The notes below the pieces were generated by a model that saw only the letters and a program-made list of their open reading frames with translations, was not told the DNA's origin and ran no database searches. A program made the position numbers and the translations under genes. Shown piece by piece: positions 33,078-43,653 of a DNA stretch of 64,000 nucleotides (position 1 is its first letter; each line of letters opens with the position of its first letter). The stretch comes from CAZEAP01 sp964510315 (GTDB lineage Bacteria; Planctomycetota; Brocadiia; SM23-32). The DNA is taken from contig CAZEAP010000003.1 of the NCBI GenBank assembly GCA_964510315.1, positions 1-64,000 on the forward strand, read 5' to 3'.

Positions 33078-35840
33078 TCACTTCCGGGCGCGGCGTTTGG
33101 CTTCCTTGTAGATGCTCTCTTCCTCTTCTGCTTCCTCGGCGGGTTCCTCCGGCTGTTCCTCCTCCGGGGCGGCGGAAGGTAAGCCACCGGGACTCTTCCG
33201 GAGCTTCGGGACCAGGGCGGCCCCCCAGGTGACCAGGCGGCGGGGCGCGGCGGCCGCTCCGCGGGCGACCCCCGCGGCCCCCGAGCGGAGGCGCTCGGGA
33301 AGCAGGTGGCTCCACAGGGCCTTCCGGGTCACGATGTCGCAGAGCAGCAGCAGGAGGGCGAGACCGGCCAGGAAGGGCGAGAGGTTCAACCGCCCGGCCC
33401 GGCGCGGGTCGGCGGAGGCGCCCGCGAACACATCCTCCACGTGCATGAGCCGGCCGCCCCCGGTGGCCTCGGCCAGGCGCTGCATCCGGCGCATCCCGGC
33501 CGCCGGCTCCCGTGGCCTGTACTCGGGGGAGTAGGGCAGCACCACGGGCGGGAGGGCGACGCGCTTGCCGCCGTTGGTCAGCACCAGGCCGTGGTAGATG
33601 CCGTCCTTGACGAGCCGGAACCGTCCCTCCATCCGGCGGAGGGAGACCCACTGGAGGGGCACCTTTTCGGGCTCCTTCTCGTCCGGGGGGATGAGCAGCG
33701 CCGTGGCCCCGGTGCAACTGTCGGCGGCCCCGGAGTCCATCTCCAGCACCACCGTTCCGCTCCGTCCTTCCCGGAGGATGGTGCCAAACAGGGAAGGGTC
33801 GTCCCGCTCCCGCCGGAGCCACTTGGCCAGTGAGGCGAAGAAGGGCTTGTAGTCGGCCCAGCCGCGCAGCTCCCCGGTGTAGGGTCCGTCGGCCTGACAG
33901 GTCAGGGCGGCGGCCTTCCCCAGGCCCCGCTGCCAGACGGCCAGCACGGGGGCGGCGTGCTCGTCCGCGGTGCGCACGATGGTCTCGGCCTCCGGTTTGG
34001 CAAAACAGAGGTTGTATCCACCGAATGAGGGGAACTCCGAGATGCCGAGCCTGCCCAGCCGGACGATCAGGGGAGTGACCTCCGCCCCGGTCTGCTCCTC
34101 AACGAAGGTCTTGCGGGCGATGCGCATGACGTCCTCGCAGAAGACGCGCGGCAGCGAGGCGGCGTCGCGGGTGAACAGCGCCTCGCCGCCGCCGATGCGG
34201 GCGACGTCCTTGAGGAATTCGGCGTCCCGGTCGGCCTCGGTTCCGAGCCCGACCACGGTGACGGTCCCTCCGGCGTCGGCCCACTTGCTGACCAGGTTCT
34301 TGTAGTCGCCGGGCTGCTCGCTGTCGGCGGCGTCGGCGAACAGGACGATGTGGCGGGTGGGGGCCTCGGATTCCAGAAGCTCCTGCACGCCGGCCTGCAG
34401 GCCGTTGTAGACGAAGATGCCCCCGCCGCCGGATTCGATGCTGAGGATGGTCGCCCGCAGGTCCTCGAAGTCCTCCCCAACCCGCGTCAGCGGCACTTCC
34501 CCGTGGGCCATGCTGTCCACGGCGAAGACCGCCACTTCGTCGCTGCCCCGCAGCAGCGCCACAGCCTCGGCGGCGGCCCTGTTGGCCAGGTCCATCTTGC
34601 TGAGGCCCGCGGAGACGGACACTCCCATCGAGCCGGAACGGTCCAGAACGACGGCCATTGCCAGCCGAGGTCGGCGGTACTCGTCCTTCCGCTCCATGGA
34701 GACAGGGAGCACCTCCTCCAGGCGGCTCTTGTAGTAGCCGCCCGCGGCGAAGCTCCGCTTCCCGCCGCTGACCAGCAGTCCGCCGCCCATCCGGCGCACG
34801 TAGTTGCGCAGCGCGGCGTCCGCCCTGTCCTGGAGGGAGCTGAGGGCGACGTCATCCAGCACCACCGCCCGGAATGCCTTCAGCGAGGCGGAGGAGAGAT
34901 CCGCGCCGGGACCCGCCATCCGCACGTTAAGGCCGCCCGCCGAGAGTGCGCGCGCCAGGTTGTCCGGCCGGCCGTCCGCGGTGACCACCAGCACGGCGGG
35001 CGGCCCCACGGCTTCGGTGACTGCGACCGCCCGGTTGTTGAGCGGCATGGAATCCTCGCCCACCTCGACGCTGACGACCCGGCGGTTCAGGCCGGTGCGC
35101 GGGGCGGCGTCACGGAGCACGAACCGGTTGGTGCCCGGTTCCAGGGTCACCTCCCGGCGGCGCACCTCCCCCTCCGAATGCACGCCTATGCCCGCCTTGC
35201 AGCGGATGGGCGAGGCCACCGTGAAGCTCAGCTCGTAGGGCTCGCCGACCCGCACCCGTTCCGGCAGCCGGACGGCCGTCACGGCCACGTCGTTGCGTCT
35301 CTCCTTGCTGACCGGCCAGAAGTCGAGACGGACGGAGTTCTTGTGCAGCTCCGGCAGCAGGCCCAGCGGGTCGCGACCGGTGTGGAGGCCGTCGCTGATC
35401 AGCACGATCCCGCCTCCCTGCCGTGCGCCGCACAGGGACGCCGCCAGACGCAGCCCCGCGTACAGGTCGCTGGCATCGTCGTAAGAGGAGGTGCTCAGTT
35501 CGCCCGCCCCCCCTTCCCTCAGCACGGCGGAGGCACCCTCACCGAAGGCCACGGCCGAGACGTGGTCCGAAGGCTGCTTTTCCCGTCGGCTCAGCTCCAG
35601 CATCTCCGCGCCGGCGGGTACGGCGACGTCACCCGCCGAGAGCGACCTGTCGATGACAAAAACGATGTTCCGGCCCATCCCGCCGAAGAGCAGCACCGGG
35701 GAGGCGAAGATCAGCGCGCACAACAGCAGAATCCCCACCCTGAGCGGCCCGACGGCCCGCGGCCCCCGTCCCACACGCCACCACAGATACAGAAGCGGCG
35801 GGAGCACCAGCAGGCCCAGCGGTGTGGCAAACTCTATCAC
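33078..35840 (-). CDS. Membrane VWA protein with GATase-like fold region
   Basis: A 920-residue membrane protein. Two N-terminal helices (about 5-20, 33-52) are followed by a first VWA-like domain (MIDAS FVIDRSLS near residue 61), a Pro-poor beta region, a glutamine-amidotransferase-like fold (AVLVVTADGRPDNLARAL...GGGLLVSGG) and a second VWA domain with an intact MIDAS (VVLDRSGSMG). A hydrophobic helix lies near 823-840, and an acidic/basic C-terminus ends the protein. Such proteins belong to the Bat/DUF1355-like sets beside MoxR and DUF58 in planctomycetes. Role unknown, possibly metal-dependent complex assembly at the membrane. Last gene of the operon; the start overlaps the upstream stop by 4 bases. 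Confidence 0.75.
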   Translation of the reverse strand: MIEFATPLGLLVLPPLLYLWWRVGRGPRAVGPLRVGILLLCALIFASPVLLFGGMGRNIVFVIDRSLSAGDVAVPAGAEMLELSRREKQPSDHVSAVAFGEGASAVLREGGAGELSTSSYDDASDLYAGLRLAASLCGARQGGGIVLISDGLHTGRDPLGLLPELHKNSVRLDFWPVSKERRNDVAVTAVRLPERVRVGEPYELSFTVASPIRCKAGIGVHSEGEVRRREVTLEPGTNRFVLRDAAPRTGLNRRVVSVEVGEDSMPLNNRAVAVTEAVGPPAVLVVTADGRPDNLARALSAGGLNVRMAGPGADLSSASLKAFRAVVLDDVALSSLQDRADAALRNYVRRMGGGLLVSGGKRSFAAGGYYKSRLEEVLPVSMERKDEYRRPRLAMAVVLDRSGSMGVSVSAGLSKMDLANRAAAEAVALLRGSDEVAVFAVDSMAHGEVPLTRVGEDFEDLRATILSIESGGGGIFVYNGLQAGVQELLESEAPTRHIVLFADAADSEQPGDYKNLVSKWADAGGTVTVVGLGTEADRDAEFLKDVARIGGGEALFTRDAASLPRVFCEDVMRIARKTFVEEQTGAEVTPLIVRLGRLGISEFPSFGGYNLCFAKPEAETIVRTADEHAAPVLAVWQRGLGKAAALTCQADGPYTGELRGWADYKPFFASLAKWLRRERDDPSLFGTILREGRSGTVVLEMDSGAADSCTGATALLIPPDEKEPEKVPLQWVSLRRMEGRFRLVKDGIYHGLVLTNGGKRVALPPVVLPYSPEYRPREPAAGMRRMQRLAEATGGGRLMHVEDVFAGASADPRRAGRLNLSPFLAGLALLLLLCDIVTRKALWSHLLPERLRSGAAGVARGAAAAPRRLVTWGAALVPKLRKSPGGLPSAAPEEEQPEEPAEEAEEEESIYKEAKRRARK

Positions 35841-37573
35841 GCGCGTTGCCTCTCCAATAGGAACCAGCAGCTCAGAAGGAGGGCCGCGGCCAGCAAAGAG
35901 AACTCCCGGTGGAGCCCGTGGGACTCCGGGCTCCTCAGTTCGGCGGCTTCCACTTCCGCCGCCGTGTCGGAGGCGGAGGCGGCGGTCAGGTCGGACTCCG
36001 CCGCCGAAAGCAGGTGGGCATCCAGCCGGGCCACGGTCCGTCCGCCGGCCCGCACCAGGTAGATGCCCTCGGATTTGAGCCTCCCGTAGTAGATGTGATC
36101 GCCCTCGAAAGCCGTGCTTTCGCCGTCGGGCGCGCGGATCTCCACCTCTCCTTCCCAGGAATCGGGCCGGAAAAACGACAGGCTCTCTCCCAATCGGTAT
36201 GAGAATCTCTTCAGCCCCGGCACCCGCTCGTAGACGTGTTCGACGAGGTTGGAGGCCAGAACGGGCCAGGCGGGCATCCGGAACAGATTCGTGCCCTCCG
36301 GCGAGAGGTTGAAGACCAGTCGCCGCCCTTCGGAGACGACCAGCGGCACGTCGGAGACCGAGATCAGCACGCCGGCGCCTTCGGCGGTGAATTCGGGGTC
36401 GGCCGTCCAGACGGCGCCCTGCAACTGGGCGCCGCGGGTCAGGGGATGGTTCGGGTCGACCACAAACGGCCCGGCGAAGGCGCGGCGCCGGTCCTCCGGG
36501 GGTGTCCGGAACTCCACGGCGTAGCGGGCGCGCCCGGCGCTCGACTCCTCCGGCCGGCCGGCGCTCAGCAGCAGGGGGGCATTCTCGGCGAGCTGCGTCC
36601 GGATCGGCCGGCAGGCCCGGAGCGCCTTCAGCAGCGCCTCGCGGAACCGGCCCTCCGGAACGCGCACCTCGACGGGGAGCACGGGCCGGGGCGGGCGGGT
36701 GAGGCGAAGGACGTTGTCGTTGGGGAGGGCGTCCTCGGGCAACTCCAGGCGCAGAGAGCCGACCTCCTCGGGGACTTCGAAAGCCAGGGGGACGGACGTC
36801 CTGGAACCGAAGTCAACGGTCTTCCCTGTCAGTTCCGCGTCGTCGCCGTAGAGCACGACGGTCTTGCGGGGCTTGCCGTCCCCGTAATGCCGGGCCAGGG
36901 CGAAGAGTTCGTTTGGACCGGTCCAGTGGCAGCTTACCCACCCGGTGTTCTCCAGCGGCCGGCCGACGGCGACGACCCGGGCCCCCTCGACCTCGACGGG
37001 CCGGTCGGTCAGCAGCAGGACGCCGCCGCTCTGCCCGACCAGGGAGCGCCCCAACTCCACGGCGGGGCCGAAGGAATGATCCGGCGCACCCGGACGCCAG
37101 CCCGCCAGTGCCGCTTCCGCCTCGGCCGGGGTCAACGCCTCGCCGCCCAGGATGCTGCCACCGTAGGCCGAGTCGACGAGCGTGACGCGACCGTCCCGCC
37201 CCAGGCCGCGGCAGATATCCCCCACCTTCCGCATGGCCGCGCGGCGGAACGACACTCTCCCCTCCGCGGCGTTCATCGAAGCGCTGGAGTCGAGGATGAC
37301 CACGGCATGAGGATGCGCCGACACGCGGCTGTAGACCAACCCCGCCACGAGCATGGACAGCAGTAAGGCGGCCAGAAGCTCCAGAACCAGCGGCCACGTC
37401 AACGGGGGGCGCTGCCGCCTGCGTCCCTCCCGGCGGAGACTCTCGGTGGTCTCCCACAGGAACAGCGCCGAGACCTCCAGACGCCGCCCGCGGAAGACGT
37501 AGAAGTAGAGCAAGACCACCGCCCCCAGGGAAAGCAGGGCCAGCAGACCCCAGGGGTGCAGGAATGCGAACAT
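35837..37573 (-). CDS. BatA-like N-terminal/VWA membrane protein
   Basis: A 578-residue protein with the BatA N-terminal signature MFAFLHPWGLLALLSLGAVVLLYFYVFRGRRLEVSALFLWE, a second helix near 62-80, a VWA domain with MIDAS VILDSSASMN and a C-terminal helix LAAALLLSCWFLLERQR. VWA domains of this set are thought to bind metal and partner proteins. It resembles planctomycete proteins encoded after DUF58. The ATG begins directly at the BatA motif, 84 bases after the DUF58 stop. Confidence 0.8.
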   Translation of the reverse strand: MFAFLHPWGLLALLSLGAVVLLYFYVFRGRRLEVSALFLWETTESLRREGRRRQRPPLTWPLVLELLAALLLSMLVAGLVYSRVSAHPHAVVILDSSASMNAAEGRVSFRRAAMRKVGDICRGLGRDGRVTLVDSAYGGSILGGEALTPAEAEAALAGWRPGAPDHSFGPAVELGRSLVGQSGGVLLLTDRPVEVEGARVVAVGRPLENTGWVSCHWTGPNELFALARHYGDGKPRKTVVLYGDDAELTGKTVDFGSRTSVPLAFEVPEEVGSLRLELPEDALPNDNVLRLTRPPRPVLPVEVRVPEGRFREALLKALRACRPIRTQLAENAPLLLSAGRPEESSAGRARYAVEFRTPPEDRRRAFAGPFVVDPNHPLTRGAQLQGAVWTADPEFTAEGAGVLISVSDVPLVVSEGRRLVFNLSPEGTNLFRMPAWPVLASNLVEHVYERVPGLKRFSYRLGESLSFFRPDSWEGEVEIRAPDGESTAFEGDHIYYGRLKSEGIYLVRAGGRTVARLDAHLLSAAESDLTAASASDTAAEVEAAELRSPESHGLHREFSLLAAALLLSCWFLLERQRA

Positions 37574-37657
37574 CGAACCACTCTCGCAAAGCGTCCGGAT
37601 TGATTTTTCGGGTCTACCTGTCGATTCCGCTCGGAGCGGGTGTCCTCGGAGCGCGGC

Positions 37658-38515
37658 TCAATACACCTCGACCAGCTCGGCCGGCAGGAAGTCCTCCCGC
37701 AGAACCTGCTCCAGCGTCTTGTCGGCGGTCACGCCGATGTATCGTCCGCCGCAGCGGAAGACCTCGTCCCTCAACTCGCCCAGCAGGGCGCTGAGCCGTT
37801 TCCGATACCGGGCGACGGCGGAGGAATCCAGATGGATGTCCGCCGTTCTGTCCCGCTCGACGGCGTGGAGCATCGCCGGACCCTCCGGGTCGGGCGCGGC
37901 CTCCCAGGGGCCCAGAAGATGGACCAGGATAAGGGATGCCCCGCCGGCCGACAGCGGGCGAAGAACCGAGGCCGGCTCGACCGGGGCCATGAAGTCGGTC
38001 AGTATCAGCCGGACCGAGGAGCGCCGCAGCGCCGCCGCCGCGCGGGCGGGCTCGTGCATCAGGGCACAGCTCGACTGCCCGAAGATCAGGTCCCCGGGCT
38101 CTTCCACCCTCCGGAAGCTCTCCCCGGAGCTGTAGAGCCGCGGGGCCACCCCGGAACCGCGCGCCGAGTAGAAGAACCAACGGCACAGCTCCGAGCAGAG
38201 GGCGCCCTTGCGCCCGTCCTCGATGCTCATCGAACCGGAGGTGTCGATCATCAGGTCGAAAAACGGGCTCACCTCTTCACGGAACAGGCGGACGACCAGT
38301 TGACGGGTGCGCCCGTAGGCCATCCAGTCGATCCGGCGGGGGTCGTCGCCCGGCACGTAGTCGCGGAAGTCCTGTATCTCCACGGAGGCGCCGGTCTCCC
38401 GGCCTTCCTTCAGGCCGATGGTGCCGGCGGCCGACCTGAAGTCCAGGTTCAGCCGGTATTTCCGGGCCAGCACCTGTATCTCGGTGGTCTCCAGCGCTTC
38501 ATCCGAACTGCTCAC
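37658..38515 (-). CDS. DUF58 protein (VWA-like)
   Basis: A 285-residue soluble protein with the DUF58 hallmark YVPGDDPRRIDWMAYGRTRQLVVRLFREE and a VWA core whose MIDAS is LMIDTSGSMS. DUF58 proteins act with MoxR ATPases. The start is a GTG at 38515 inside the end of the ABC permease gene (17-base overlap), preceded by AGGAGGT with 6-base spacing; the longer frame starts in permease sequence and is Cys/Ser-rich nonsense. Confidence 0.88.
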   Translation of the reverse strand: MSSSDEALETTEIQVLARKYRLNLDFRSAAGTIGLKEGRETGASVEIQDFRDYVPGDDPRRIDWMAYGRTRQLVVRLFREEVSPFFDLMIDTSGSMSIEDGRKGALCSELCRWFFYSARGSGVAPRLYSSGESFRRVEEPGDLIFGQSSCALMHEPARAAAALRRSSVRLILTDFMAPVEPASVLRPLSAGGASLILVHLLGPWEAAPDPEGPAMLHAVERDRTADIHLDSSAVARYRKRLSALLGELRDEVFRCGGRYIGVTADKTLEQVLREDFLPAELVEVY

Positions 38516-39962
38516 GCATGTACCTCCTGAAGTGCCGGACGAGAACGACGGCGTGCAGGGGAAGGGCAAAGAATGCGGGCAGCAACAGATGCACCCAGCG
38601 CGGATCACGTCCCCGCGACCCGAGGGAGATGAGGTGCGTGAGCGGGAGGAGGGTCAGCAGCGGGCTGCGAACGCGACCCAACCCCCCGATGGTGCCGACC
38701 TCTATCGCGCCCGCCGCGACGACGTTCAGCAGCAGGATCACCAGCAGCGTCACCCGCCGTACCGTGGGGGTCCGCCATGCGGGGGGCATCAGCCGCACGG
38801 CGCCGATAACCAGGGCGCTCAGGTAAAGCGCATAGACCAGAGCGACAATCACAGGGGTAAGCATGGACGACCGGTACCTCACAATGCCGGTGCCCGTGAT
38901 GAAGGCCACCCAGCCGACCGCGATCCCGCCCAACAGAAGCAGGAAGACCGCCGAGGAGGCCGGGCCGTCCGTCAGGGGGTAGAGCAGAGCACCGTAGAGC
39001 CGGTCGTGCCGCTCCAGCTTCCTTTCCGTGCGGCGGGAGACCCTTGTCCTTTCGGTCATCCAGAAAAGCGAGCAGATCGCCGACACGATGCAAACCCACG
39101 CCACCATGGCGATGGCCTCATCACCGGTGAGCGAACCGGAAGTCAAAACATCCATCAGAAACATTACGCACAAGGAAAGCGCCAGGATCAGCAGAAGAAC
39201 GATTTTGGTGCGGCCCCAGGATTTGGCGGCCTCGAAAGTAATGAGATTGGCGGCCGCTTCGCAGATGAGCCATATCCCCAGGCCGCACAGGAGCGTGATG
39301 TACGCCAGGGCGCCCAGGAACTCGCCGGCACTCACGCCGGGGGGCGGCCACTCGACTTCCATCACTATGGAGCCCGTTGCCATGACCATCATGAGCGCCC
39401 ACAGGACAAGCAGGATGAAGCCAATCCGCGCCAGCGTCCGGATCTTCGGGATGGTGGTCAGGGCGCCGAACAGGATGGCAACCGAACATGCCGCCATCGA
39501 ACCGATCAGCACAACGTAAAGCACCAGCAGGATGGTGACCAGGCCGATGCCTTTGAACAGGAAGGCGGCAACCGCGAAGGGGGCGATCACCGAGTAGAGC
39601 AGGCCCACCTTCACAAGGGAGGCGAGCAGCCGCCCCCACACCTGCCGCCCGGCGCCGAGGCCGGTGACGTCGATCAGTTCGGCGGTTCTGCCCTTGACCT
39701 CCTCCCGCATGTTGTCGAAGGCCAGGAAGGGCAGCACACAGACGCCCATAAGGTAGGCCAGGGAGCCGAAGACCGCGAACATCGCACGCCCCGACTCGCC
39801 ACCGTGGGTGGAGTTGTAGACGATCACGTAGGCCGACAGCGACACCACCAGCAGCAGCCAGAGGGCGGCCAGGAACTTCTTGCTGTGCACCGACTGGTAC
39901 ATCTCCTTGACCAGCATGGGGTTGGCCAGCCGGTCCACCCGTTGTTCAATCCAGCGTTTCAT
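38499..39962 (-). CDS. ABC-2 type transporter permease
   Basis: A 487-residue integral membrane protein with about 12 hydrophobic segments. The N-terminus NPMLVKEMYQSVHSKKFLAALW resembles ABC-2 permeases that open with NPIL.KE.R...R. It should pair with the ATPase encoded just upstream. The gene overlaps the ATPase by 17 bases and DUF58 by 17 bases, a strong sign of one translational unit. Confidence 0.8.
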   Translation of the reverse strand: MKRWIEQRVDRLANPMLVKEMYQSVHSKKFLAALWLLLVVSLSAYVIVYNSTHGGESGRAMFAVFGSLAYLMGVCVLPFLAFDNMREEVKGRTAELIDVTGLGAGRQVWGRLLASLVKVGLLYSVIAPFAVAAFLFKGIGLVTILLVLYVVLIGSMAACSVAILFGALTTIPKIRTLARIGFILLVLWALMMVMATGSIVMEVEWPPPGVSAGEFLGALAYITLLCGLGIWLICEAAANLITFEAAKSWGRTKIVLLLILALSLCVMFLMDVLTSGSLTGDEAIAMVAWVCIVSAICSLFWMTERTRVSRRTERKLERHDRLYGALLYPLTDGPASSAVFLLLLGGIAVGWVAFITGTGIVRYRSSMLTPVIVALVYALYLSALVIGAVRLMPPAWRTPTVRRVTLLVILLLNVVAAGAIEVGTIGGLGRVRSPLLTLLPLTHLISLGSRGRDPRWVHLLLPAFFALPLHAVVLVRHFRRYMREQFG

Positions 39963-40890
39963 CGCCCGGTTCGCCGGTAACCTCCAGGTACATTTTCTCG
40001 AGCAATCGGCCCTCGGTCACCACCTGGTAGGGCTTGTGATCGCCCTCGACCAGCGTGGCCACTATCTCGGCGATGGCCTCCCTGCCGCCCCTCATCTGCA
40101 GGCTCAACCTGTCCGGCTGCAGCACCTGCACGTCGTGGACCCAGGGGCTCTCCAGCAGCAGGCGGGAGCACTCCCGCAGTTCGCCCATCACCCTCACGGT
40201 GACGGCCAGGGGGCGGGAGGCGTCCCCGTGCACATCCTCCGGCGGGCCTGAGTAGACCAGTCTGCCCTCCCGGATGATCAGAACGTTGTTGACCAGTTCC
40301 TCCAGGTCGGCCAGTATGTGGGAGCTGATCAGGATGGTCTTGTCGCGGGTCGCCAGCAGCCGCAGCAGCTCGCGCAGGTCCATGCGGGCCTGAGGGTCCA
40401 GGCCGGCGGCCGGCTCGTCCAGCAGCAGCAGGTCGGGATCGTGCACCAGGGCCCTGCCCAGGCTGATCCTCTGCTGCATGCCCCTGGAGAGGGCGGCGAC
40501 CTTCTTCTCCAGCAGGTCCCCGATCTCGGTGAACTCCACGATCTCGGCGACGGCCCTTGTCCTGGCCCGCCCGCGGAGGCCGTAGGCGCGGGCGAAGAAG
40601 TCCAGATACTCGCTGACCAGCATGGCGGGATAGACGCCGAAGTAGTCGGGCATGAAGCCGATCTCGGGGCGCACCCTGTCGGCGTCCCTGACCACCGACT
40701 CCCCGTCCACCCAGGCATCCCCTTCGGTGGGGTGTTCGAGGGTGGCCAGCACGCGGAGGGTGGTGGTCTTGCCGGCGCCGTTGGGCCCGATGAACCCCCA
40801 TATCTCCCCGTCCCCAAGGGAGAAACTCAGGGAATCCACCGCCCGCAGGTCGCCGTAGACCTTTGTGAGGCCCTCAGCCCGGAGTTCCAT
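39946..40890 (-). CDS. ABC transporter ATP-binding protein
   Basis: A 314-residue ATPase: Walker A GPNGAGKTT, Q-loop in IGFMPDYFGV, signature LSRGMQQRI, Walker B LLLLDEPAAGLDP and H-switch SSHIL. A C-terminal ~90-residue extension is typical of exporters of the Nod/Gld type. The ATG at 40890 overlaps the upstream stop (TGATG). The longer frame is an extension into the upstream gene and is not used. Confidence 0.93.
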   Translation of the reverse strand: MELRAEGLTKVYGDLRAVDSLSFSLGDGEIWGFIGPNGAGKTTTLRVLATLEHPTEGDAWVDGESVVRDADRVRPEIGFMPDYFGVYPAMLVSEYLDFFARAYGLRGRARTRAVAEIVEFTEIGDLLEKKVAALSRGMQQRISLGRALVHDPDLLLLDEPAAGLDPQARMDLRELLRLLATRDKTILISSHILADLEELVNNVLIIREGRLVYSGPPEDVHGDASRPLAVTVRVMGELRECSRLLLESPWVHDVQVLQPDRLSLQMRGGREAIAEIVATLVEGDHKPYQVVTEGRLLEKMYLEVTGEPGDETLD

Positions 40891-42637
40891 CAGAACACCC
40901 CCAGGATCATGGCCGTGGTGCCGCTTGCCCGGTAGGAGTCCAGCCAGACGTCCTCGTCGGAAACGCCGTCCGCAAAGCGGGCCACGTAAGCATTGTCCCC
41001 GGACTCCCAGGCGTCGTCCCACCCCACCCCGCCCATTCCGGAGCGCCGCAGGGTCCTGAGGCCGCGCAGCCGGCGGAGCGCGCCCCGGTGCTTCCGCAGA
41101 ATCGCCCGGACGGCGTCTTTCTTCAGCGGCGGAGCGTCCGCCCTGGCGCCGGCCGGCAGGGACTCGAAGTGGGCGTACGCATCGCCCTGAGTGACCAGGA
41201 GGTCCTCCAGGGGCCGGCCGAGATGGTTCTCCACAAAGAGTCTGCCCTCCGCCTGCCAGACGACCAGCCTTCGTCTTTCCCGCCGCAGCTCCCGCCGTCC
41301 GAACCACGCCCTGGAGCGGGAGGGCAGCGCGCCGTCGTATACCCACCTGTCGGGCAGGAACAGAAGCGTCCACCGTTGGCGTCGCCTCCGCGATGCGCGC
41401 CGTCTCGAGTCCGGGCCGGACAGGAAGTGGGGCAGCTCCCCCGGGCGCCCGGACAGGGGCTCCCCCGCCCGGAACGGCGCATAGATGCCGAATTGAGCGA
41501 ACTCCAGGGATATCTTGACCCGTTGATCCAGCATTTTCACCGCGCCGCAGCTCAAGCGCGGAACCAGCCCCTCATGGAACAGACTGGCGGACACCATCAG
41601 GACGATGGCGCAGAGGCTGACCGTGGGCGCCGCGGCGTAGTAGAGCAGGCCCCAGCCCTTTCGGTTCACCAGGTAGTACCAACCCAGCGGGCCTGCGGCC
41701 ACCGAGAACACCACCAGGAAGATCAGAATCGGCCAGAATGGAAGCTCACCCACGCCGTGGATCGGCGGAACACGGGCGCCCCCTCCGGCCCGGAACTGCC
41801 GACGCCAGATCGACTCCAGGCCGCGACGCCGGAAGAAGCCGGGATGGGAGTCCGCCAGCACGCCCTTGTCCACAAAAGCCACCCCCCCGAGTCCGGTCAG
41901 ACAGCTCCCTTGCTCCGCCAGGTTGTTCCGAAAGAACGCGCTGCGCTCCGCCAGTTCGGAAGCGACGGCGGAACGTTCGTCGGGGGGCACGTCGACGAGC
42001 AGACAGGTCCCGCCCATGCACATCCAGTCGATCACCGCATCTCGGGGGAAGCTCTCCGAACGCCAGACGGAGCCGTCCAGGATGATCAGGTCGACGGTCG
42101 TGAAGCCGATCCATTTCGTAGGCAGCTCCTGCAGTTCGGCTTCCTCCACCTCCAACCGCAGGCCCGCGTCCAGCCGGGGGTGAACCGCGTAGCTGCCCCT
42201 CTCCGCGAGGGAGACGGCCAGCTTGGTCTGTGCGCCGGAAGAGCCGGTGGGCCTGAGGCGCGCGACCTGGCGATGCACGTCGATCTCTTTCCACGCCTCT
42301 CCCTCACCCCCCTTTATGCGCAGCGACCAGCAGAGATCCCCCGCGCCGGTCACGGGTAGATACAGGCACTGCTTGGAGGTTCGGAAACCCGGCAGGGCGA
42401 AGGCGGCGCGGGTGTCCACGGTGCCCTCGGTTTCCACCGTAACGATCCTGTCCTCGCCGCGGTTCTCGAAGACCAGAACGATGGGCACGACGGTGCCGGG
42501 GCGCCGCCACCTGCCCATACCCACGTAGCCGGCGCAGATGAGGCCCTCCCCCACCGTCTCGCGGAAGTCCGCCGCTCCGGCCGCAGCACCCGCGGCCACA
42601 AGCAGGAAAGTGAGAAGGAGAACCGTTCGCCGCGCCT

Positions 42638-42641
<4 letters not shown>
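40890..42641 (-). CDS. Exported membrane protein of MoxR/ABC operon
   Basis: A 583-residue protein with a signal peptide (MKARRTVLLLTFLLVAAGAAAGA), an extracytoplasmic beta-rich N-terminal part (to about 300) with a segment like a GATase-type sandwich (VDLIILDGSV...CMGGTCLLVDVP), then two helices (about 302-327 and 340-360) and a basic C-terminal region. It resembles the GldG-like/secreted components that accompany ABC-2 exporters in such operons, without a specific family match. It overlaps moxR-like gene by 4 bases. Confidence 0.65.
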
Positions 42642-43648
<1,007 letters not shown>

Positions 43649-43653
43649 CGCTT